This document shows, one piece after another, positions 56,471 to 64,000 of a stretch of DNA of 64,000 bases. The notes under the pieces are model-generated. The model worked only from the letters and a program-made list of their open reading frames with translations, ran no database searches and had not been told where the DNA came from. Within the stretch, counting starts at the first letter, position 1, and every line of letters starts with the position of its first letter. A program made the translations under genes and the position numbers. Source of the stretch: Blasia pusilla (taxonomy: Eukaryota > Marchantiophyta > Marchantiopsida > Blasiales); NCBI GenBank assembly GCA_050084515.1, contig CM114274.1, forward strand, positions 37,014,001 to 37,078,000. Reading direction: 5' to 3'.

Positions 56471-58613
56471 AGGTGCTCTAAGTAACTACTTGAAACCCTG
56501 TGAAGTCGTTGGTATGCGTTTGTTGAAATTTGAGGCCCTGTTTGTTTTGACAGAGTTTGAATGCTTTATGTTTTCAAGGTTGGCATACGATGGGCTTTTC
56601 TGTTCATTGGGTGCCATTGTGCATGGTCGAGTCCATGTTCATTCCCTCAACCCTCTGAATGGAATCATTGTTGTGGTATGTCGTGGAGAGATTTCGGTTC
56701 ATAGTTAATTTGAAGTGCAAAACCTTGTGAGTATCCCATTAGACAATGTCGGAATGCTTTCCATGTAAATTTACAAGTCATGTGTTCAATAAATTTATGA
56801 ACATGAGAACAAGAGGAACGTTTTTATAAACACGTTTATCCCTCCCCACTGATGCGTATATAAGTCATGTGTTCAATAAATTTATCATGTTACTTTTGTA
56901 GTAAGCTGAGTTTTTTCATCACGGGAAGTTCAAGAGCTACTCTATAGTATCGCACGTTATGTTATCTGTTGAGTTGTGTGGGTTAGGTGTGGATGCCAAA
57001 AGTGACCATGTTGCGGGAGGTGTGCTTTCTGATCTATCATAATTTGGGGGCTATCAGAATGCTTTCGATTTCATGAGAGAGGATATTCTGAATGGTAGAT
57101 GCTTATGCGTATTAAGCTATCATGTGTGATGTTTGAATAAAATGATCTATATCTATGGAACGTAGAATTGAGTGAATCTTGTAAATGTTATACATCATCT
57201 TTAAGGAGAAGGCAGAGCCACTTTGGAAAGAATGTGTTGACAAACAGATTCGTCCAGTATGATCAAGCATGTTGAAATATATTATCTCAAATACTAGATT
57301 TTACTTGATATGTTTCTCCTAAGAAAGAAAAGGAGTCAAAAAATACAAGGTCCGTGAATGAGGAGATAGCCCTCACATGACGACCCTATGAGAAGGTTAT
57401 TTTGAGTGAACAATCACTTAGATAGCTGGAATATCTTCCTTGTGATGGTGTAGATACTATTGAGGAAAATATAATTTATTAGAAGTGGACTAGTTTATAA
57501 TCAAACCATTGCCTATACACCACCAGTGTTGCTGATGAAGTCAAAATTGATCATCCTATTATTTGTTCTCTTGATAATTGCTTCAAATACATTCTAGACT
57601 TGGAAACTTGCTTTAAGTGAGTAGTGGTGATATTTTAACTTGTGTTGTTTATGTTGTGAATGAAGGGTATGTACTGAACCCGTATGGCTCCAAGTGAATC
57701 AGATGAAACAAAATTTGCTACAAAGCCTCCCCCGGTCAAAATTAGAAGAGTTAGTATAGAGGAAGAGATAAAGCTGGAAAAAAATGAGGAAGTGGAATAA
57801 GACTTAAAACTTAATTTGCCAGTTCTACACAATTGATGAGGAAGAGGAGAAAGAGAGGCTAAAGCTCTAGCATGGTTTATGGAAAACAATTGGGAAGAAC
57901 AACTTTCCAAATACAAGAAGAAAATTTTGGAATATTAGGAGCCAAAATGAGGCATGTTGCAATGTAGATTTTTTAGGGTGTATTCTAGCATAATGATGTA
58001 ACGTAGTAAAAGTACTCTTTGCTTGAGAGAGGGCTAACTCTCAAGTTGAAGAGTGAATGTCCTCGTGATTCATATTATGTCATACTTCCTAAATTGACAT
58101 TGGATAAATTTTTGACCATTTGGTAGGCTTTCGTTATGTGATATACCAAGCATGAAATGAAGAAATTGTATAAAGAATGGTTATATGTGGCAAACATGTC
58201 AAAGAACACAAGAACATTCCACCTTTGCCACTAACTCACAGACGCATATTATTTTGGTAGGAGAAAGAAAGCATTATAGCATTCCCATTGAGGAAATGCT
58301 TTATATGCTTCGTATATAGTTAGTGGCGGTCCCATATGTGATATAGGCAAGATGGTTTGATGGATGTAACACTTGGAAGATGGGATTTAGAATTGCAAGT
58401 ATGAAACATAAAATATTATGACATTGTATGTAACAAAACCTGGTAGTGATCAATCCTTTCATATATAAAATATTTAGCTTTTCAAGGCATGCAAATATTT
58501 TGCTCATACAATAAGGACTATGTGTCGGGCAGATCCTCAAATTTACCCAAACTATTCAAGAGATTAGCTATCTAAATCCAACGTGTCACAATGTTTTTTG
58601 GATCCATTATTAT
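56471..58613. other. AT-rich region without a recognised gene
   Basis: No ORF over 100 codons and no recognisable domain. Short repeats of tcatgtgttcaataaattta occur at 56777 and 56868. The stretch 57640-58560 looks like decayed coding sequence (for example VWLQVNQMKQNLL, LTHRRILFW) but I could not assign a family. Confidence 0.45.
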
Positions 58614-59620
58614 CGCGTCCCTACTCTCCTTGAACGTCAATCTTTAGTGTTGCAGAAGCGTACGTTCAGTTGGTCACGATCTCATCGCCGATCTGCACCC
58701 AAACACGCACCCTCGTTAGTCGGGTCTGGACCAACCAGCGTTCCAACCCACCGAGTTCTCAACTCGGCGTCTCATCAAGCTCAACCTTCCTTAGTTCCTA
58801 GTTTCCAAAACATGGCAAGTCCTTCAAGACTTGGAACAGACTTCCTGGTTAGTCCAGGATCTGAAATGGCACACAAGCGCCTAGCAATCCCAAATGTTCA
58901 ACGGTCCTCGTGTGAGTTCCAAACCGAGATCCAAGTAATTGAGTCGCGGGGTGAAATCCAAGAGGGATGTCTAAAATCACCTCAATAGACTGGGTGCAGG
59001 TTTTCCAACCCAACCCCCAAACTCGCGTTCCGTTCCACGACCTTTAGCCGCCCCGCGGCGCCCAAAGTGGGGTTCAGGTTCGAAGCACTCTCGGAGACCT
59101 TCCCCCTTACTAGTACTTCTGGGGTTCTCCAATAACCCCACCCCTCCACCCCCCTTTGGAAAAGGAGGGTCGGGCCCTTCATTATGGCCCTCAACCCGAC
59201 TCTATTTACAGTCGTTTCCGGGTTGTTTCTCAACCGCTGCTGAAGCGTTTGCAAAGATCTTTAGTGCGTTTGAACTGACTTTCCATAAGCTTTCTAACGC
59301 ATCCTTATTTAATCCAAACTCATCTCGGCGCTAAAATTTATGGCCATAAATATAGTCGGAAACTCTCAAACGCTAGTGGCGTTCCAAATCCGGATTCTTC
59401 CTTTGGCAACCCACTTCCTAGACTCGACTTCTTTCAAGTCTCATTCCGCGTTTGGTCCAGGTTTCTCGGTCGCGACCACAACATCTGAAACACGAAGCCT
59501 CGCTCGCGTCTCGTCTCTTGTCTCCTCTTTGAGACTACTCCAACGCGCAAACCATCTTAGCGTGAGCCCGCTAATGTTCCGATGTTCCGCTCGGCACTCG
59601 TTTGGTCATGAGGGTCACGA
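58614..59620 (-). repeat. Solo LTR of family E
   Basis: Aligns end to end with the LTRs at 30436-31477 and 34364-35399: cctactctccttgaacg at the left, gttcagt(a/t)ggtcacg, acttggaacagactt, and gtttggtcatgagggtcacga at the right. It is more diverged than those two are from each other. No primer site, Gag or second LTR is nearby, so it is best called a solo LTR. Its sequence orientation is the same as element E. Confidence 0.8.
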
Positions 59621-60029
59621 AAATTATGGTATGAAATATAAAGTACTCCAACAACACCAAATATATGGAAGGGGAGGCATTATGCAATCATCTTCAACAT
59701 GTTCATGTGCTTGCTGAGGTAGAATCAACGGACAATAGGTCCCTATGTTTTTTAAATAAAATAGGGAGTGAAAAGTGACATCACCTAAGAGGATCAAGTG
59801 CTTTTAGCTAAAAGTATAGTATGTATAGTGCATGTGTAGGTGTATTTCTATACTGACTTAGCAGACCATTAATAGGATATGATAAAGGAAATATCATGAA
59901 AACACAAGATTCTATAATTGATTTCTGATCAAAATATTATTATAATATCTGTGTGACAGATAGATACAAAAGATCATCTCCCAAGTATGCCAAGCCTACA
60001 ACCAAAATAAAGCTCAAATAAATATCGTC

Positions 60030-60797
60030 TGAGATAATATGGATTCAAGATTGATGAAGAACTGGATGCCTAAACTTCTTGGGGCAAAGATCAAAGGAAA
60101 TCTGAGCTCGTAGAAATTCCCAAGCACTACGATTCTGATCTAAACATTGCAAAACCTCTCTGTTTGCCATCATCAATTGTAGGATACTCTCATCTGTCAA
60201 AAGAGCTTTCACTTGTAACACAAACTTCTCAATGATTTCTGGCTAACCATCAATGGTTTTTTCTAAAGGGTAACTTTCTAGCTTGCCTAGCAAAATTCGT
60301 TGATTCTAAAATCCCTTCATAATAGACTCCATTGTATTGCAAACATATGAGATTACTTTCAACCTGGTTGACAACTCTTGCAACTCTTAAAATGTTCCCT
60401 TATGAGATTTTGTTGCCTTATTTCGTATAGGGCGCATGAAAAGCTTCACAAATGTATCATCAAAGTTCCTATTCAAATCTGATAAAGACAGATTGGTACT
60501 AGAAAATGGAGAGTAAGAATTGATGTGGTTAGATTTCCTCTGGCGTTTCCCAATGTCTTGAAGTGATGTGTTGCCTCTATCGCCTTCACCCAGTGCTTGT
60601 CCAGTTTTGGAATCTTGGCGAAGCTGAATCATAACTTCTTTGGGCCTCTTTCTTGCATTGATACTTTCCATGGTCGTTGATGAAAATGGATTTATTGAGA
60701 CGGGAATCAAAATTTTGGCATAGCAACTTTGAAATGGAGGATATGACCGCGATTTGAAGACTTCCTCACTAAGTTTCTCCTTGAAGAAGCAATTCAC
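60030..60797 (-). CDS. Unidentified minus-strand ORF, possibly two exons or a broken gene
   Basis: The frame 60797-60387 has its first ATG at 60671 (MESINARKRPKEVMIQLRQD), is rich in Lys/Arg and Ser, and ends KATKSHKGTF then stop. Immediately downstream in another frame a helical-looking segment reads LQELSTRLKVISYVCNTMES, then a stop-interrupted part, then KFVLQVKALLTDESILQLMM and REVLQCLDQNRSAWEFLRAQ to about 60040. The join could be an unmodelled intron or a frameshift. I recognise no family. It lies about 540 bp downstream of the MULE on the same strand and might be an accessory ORF, but that is speculation. Confidence 0.35.
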
Positions 60798-61336
60798 TCA
60801 ATTTCTCCTTGCGATATCACTGGTTTTACACAACCCCTTGGCCCAAAATCTTTCTATTTCCTATCCAAAAATTCGCGTCTAAGGGTAGACAATGCCCTCC
60901 CACTCAAGCCACACCAACTCGTGCATATTGGCCCCCTAAAATGGGCTCGAAATCGAAATGCCACTCCTGAGTGTTAGACCTTACAACTTTAAAACTTGAA
61001 TGTTTGATCCTGATCCTGGTCCTACACGTGCGTCAAAAATGCCTCGTCCTGCAAGTTTGGAAGCCTAGGGCCGACGGCTGTGTTAGGCTAGGTTCCGCGA
61101 TCCAATGCGGGGAAGAACACTAAAGTAAGAATGCTTTCCTAAAGACAAACCTCAAAAGCATTCTGTTAATTATTCACTACTTGTTGTGGGAACAAAATTG
61201 AATGATATTCATTGTAAAGAAATGCATCATTTATCATGCAGAGGGCATAGGCATACCTTCCCAAAACTGAAAAATACCATTGACATTATGTGCCACCAAC
61301 TACCCGGCTCGTATTGTTTAAGGTTGTTGACATTGC

Positions 61337-64000
61337 CTATTTGTCCAACTCAGCTTGTGGTCCCAACTTCTTCTTCTTTGTTTTGGGCCTTGGAGAGCAT
61401 GGTAACTTACTTGAAGTTTCCTCCTGTGCATGAGTCATCACTCTGGTATGTCCTGCTCCATATTGTGTACCTAGTCTCTTTGCTTGTTTAAACCATCGTT
61501 CGATGTTGGACTTCACTCGTTTAAGCAAATTATTATTTTGGAACCCGTCCTTGTAATTTTGGAAGGGATTTCCAGGATGATTAGTCAAGCCATTCACAAA
61601 CATAACTTTTTCCCTCTCAATCTGCCCGTTTATTTCTCTCAACATTTTGGACGCCATCGTAAAAAATAACTCCTTTGCTTGACAGTGATTCCGCAACTCA
61701 AAGTACATCTTGTCCATAGCAACCTCCATATCCTTGTTACTTGGTTTGGGGATGTTCAGTGCTTCAACTATTGGTGTATCCTGAGTGAAAGTGCTCGTGT
61801 CCATATCTTCATATGGAATGCCTCCTGAATCACACCAAATAGTGCAAAAATACATGAAAATGTGATGAATTGCCAAAACACACGTCTATATGTATACAAG
61901 CAACCTCACAAGTGTCCCCCTGAAGCACGAGTAAATTTAGATGGTATCCATATCATTCACCTTGTGTATCATTGAGGTCAAGGATGTGATTGGACAATGG
62001 AAGGTCAAGAGTGACTGAATCCGTCTTGCTCATCTTTAATTGAGCAATTCCGCCATGCTTTGTGCCTACTCTCGTCCCAAGTATTTTCACAAGGTCCTCT
62101 TCGCTGTAATCCTCTCGTAGTAGAGCAACAATCTACAAAGAAATGAAAGGAATCAATTGAAAAGATTCAATCAATAAAATGACGTGCAGGAAAAGGTGCA
62201 CGATTGCTTAATTTTATGCTATCCAAGACAAACCAACCTTTTTCTTACCATATATTTGCATATGTTTCCTTTTAGTGACCAAGGACACTCACAATGGCCC
62301 CATTCAGTGTCATAGTTGTAGACTTCATACCACTTATTGGGTATGGTTTGGCTCCTCACTTGTGCCATCCTGACTTGCCCCCTAGATTGTGTAAGTTGCA
62401 GATCATATGTTGGGATTTCTCTTCCCTTCAGAACTGCATTATTCACATATTGCTCCTCTATTGCATTTCGAACAAACCCATTTTTTTCAGCAAGTGTATA
62501 TGGAAGTACCATGCCTCTACAAAACTACTGAGCTTCCAAACCAAGTAGTCTCCTCTTCTTTGAGACATACTTTTGTTGTCATCTGCTAGAACTGCCTTCA
62601 TGCTTCCATGATATGCTTCAATTGCAGCATTTGTGTCTTGGTTTGCATGAGGGTAGTCCCTGGCTGCTTTAACCCACTTGTCTGTGAAAAAAAAAAAAAC
62701 ACATTCTTATCTTGTACATGCTGGCCCTTGCAATGAGTGGCGCAAAGTTAATGAAAGTGTGATAAAAAATGGAACAAAATAATTATGGAAGGGGGAAAAA
62801 GGTAAAGTGTTTGTAGCCACCTAGTTTTGGCTCCCAATAAGTCTGTATATAGTTGATGAATTCCACTTCATCCCTAAAGTCTACATAGAATTGATGCAAC
62901 ATCATTCTCGCATTGTCCAAGATCACACCTCTAGTGTACGTGCCACATCGATTTACATACATAATCTCCCCTAGGCGTCGTGACATCTGAGCTCTCATTA
63001 TCGCACATGTGACCTTTGCATGATCATTGCATACATGCCAAAGACAAAGTATGGTATTTGACTTTGCAAAAGTTACCCTGCAAGTGAATATAACCATGTG
63101 CTTAACTTTCATTGAGATAATAGTCTCGGAATGCCTTTCCTAATATAATCAATATCTAAATGATATGAAATTTGACTCAGGTTTTTTTATTTGAAAAAAA
63201 GTGTGATGTACCCTTTCAGCAAGATACCACAACTTTAGCATCCCAAGAATACCTCAATGCATTTTGCTCGGCGTTGGCATCATCCACTATGATTTCATTC
63301 GGCTCCCAAGATTTTTGTTGTCGTCTACACTTTTACGCCACTGCCTGCAACCATTTCACCAAATGCACCTCCTTTGAGCTACTAGTCAAAATCCAAGCTA
63401 CAAGTATTACAGTATGGTGCTTGTCGAGCACCAAAATACTATATAAAGGAAATTGCACAAGAGTATACAACAGATGAGGTGTCTTACAATTAGCAATGGC
63501 ATCTCAAATACATCTTCCATTTCAATGATGAAAGCACATTGTCATCATTGTATAGTTCAAAGACTACTTAACTTAGTACCTTGCTTTGATTGGTACCAAA
63601 CGTACTATCCATGCTCAAAACACTATTGTGTCCATATTTCACCATCGCTTGCAACTGCCAAGTGCTTTGGAAGCCTAATATGAAAGGTCTGGCATCATCT
63701 AAATAAGGCTCATAAATAAATACCTTCTCTGGATAGAGATTTACAAATGCACTTAACGATTGATTCTCATCCATGCAAAATTGGAACGTCTCCATATTCA
63801 ACTCCTTTTTTGCATTTGCATGAAATCATCCTTTATCATGCTTTTTTGAAAGTTAAGAGATGTTTCAGATCGATATTTTAGCATAAGGCCATGCTCCGAC
63901 ATAATCTGGTGGGGCTTTACCCCAAGATGAAGTCTCTCTTTTATGTAGCATCTCAGCTATTTTAGATCCTAGGAGCATACATTGTTGGAGTTCCCAAACT
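61337..64000 (-). mobile_element. MULE (Mutator-like) transposase gene with SWIM domain, spliced, start beyond window
   Basis: Minus-strand segments read a MULE transposase in order. VLSMDSTFGTNQ (about 63590-63625) holds the first catalytic Asp. TVILVAWILTSS and VDDANAEQNAL (about 63270-63440) hold the next. Then come TILCLWHVCNDHAK (63040-63077), FVDFRDEVEFINYIQTYW-like sequence (62840-62900), DKWVKAARDYPHANQDTN with AIEAYHGSMKAVLADD (62560-62690), and the SWIM finger CECPWSLKGNICKY (62250-62300). VALLREDYSEEDLVKIL (62070-62130) and a basic tail (61337-61850, KPKTKKKKLG-like) follow. Segments end at plausible GT-AG sites (for example exon 63077-62821). Some stops occur (for example in the 63350 region), so it is either spliced differently or decayed. 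Start and any terminal inverted repeat are off the edge. Confidence 0.75.

Noticed and set aside
1-64000. tRNA or rRNA genes
   Set aside because: No cloverleaf with A and B boxes and no rRNA-like sequence was recognised by eye; only primer binding sites complementary to initiator tRNA were seen.

Overview
This window is nuclear DNA from a streptophyte, either a green plant or a charophyte-grade alga. The best evidence is two spliced host genes with plastid-type products, plus a dense layer of plant-type LTR retrotransposons (Ty3/gypsy and Ty1/copia), a hAT fragment and a SWIM-type MULE transposase. The host genes have GT-AG introns (18 and 6 exons in my models). Nothing looks prokaryotic: there are no operons, and almost all long coding signal is either spliced or transposon-derived. 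I cannot name the species. The transposon mix would fit a non-seed plant (bryophyte, lycophyte, fern) or a charophyte alga better than a compact angiosperm genome, but that is inference.

Layout. (1) 1-6578: copy A, a degenerate Ty3/gypsy element, plus strand, cut by the left window edge. It is inserted into an antisense Ty1/copia fragment (6579 to about 7800). (2) 8090-8995: a partial duplicate of an acyl-activating-enzyme exon, abutting a hAT transposase fragment. (3) 10025-10500: a purine-rich minisatellite. (4) 10786-18117: an 18-exon gene for a chloroplast acyl-ACP synthetase / long-chain acyl-activating enzyme of the AAE15/AAE16 type (748 aa predicted). (5) 21169-24515, minus: a 6-exon gene for a DUF2993/LmeA-like lipid-binding protein close to cyanobacterial forms. 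It converges on the previous gene and has a pyrimidine-rich minisatellite at its 5' end. (6) 25.1-30.4 kb: AT-rich intergenic DNA. (7) 30436-35399, minus: a second gypsy family (E) with about 1.04 kb LTRs and a tRNA-iMet primer site. (8) 35809-48920: gypsy copy C, interrupted by copy B (about 41490-44989). (9) 48930-50036: copia integrase remnant, into which copy D (50037 to about 54480, minus) is inserted. (10) 55.3-56.5 kb: a tandem duplication. (11) 58614-59620: solo LTR of family E. (12) 60.0-60.8 kb: unidentified minus-strand ORF. (13) 61337-64000, minus: MULE transposase running off the right edge.

Most notable system: copies A, B, C and D belong to one Ty3/gypsy family. By combining copies, its domain order can be read as gag, two zinc knuckles, retropepsin, C5-cytosine DNA methyltransferase, reverse transcriptase, RNase H, integrase, PHD finger. 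The methyltransferase has motifs I, IV, VI, VIII, IX and X in canonical linear order. The PHD finger replaces the chromodomain seen at the integrase C-terminus of many plant gypsy elements. The element therefore seems to carry both a DNA-methylation writer and a histone-tail reader in one polyprotein. DNMT-bearing gypsy elements are known from the charophyte Klebsormidium (de Mendoza and colleagues, 2018); I know of no description of the DNMT plus PHD combination. All copies here carry disabling lesions, and two have lost complementary halves of the coding region.
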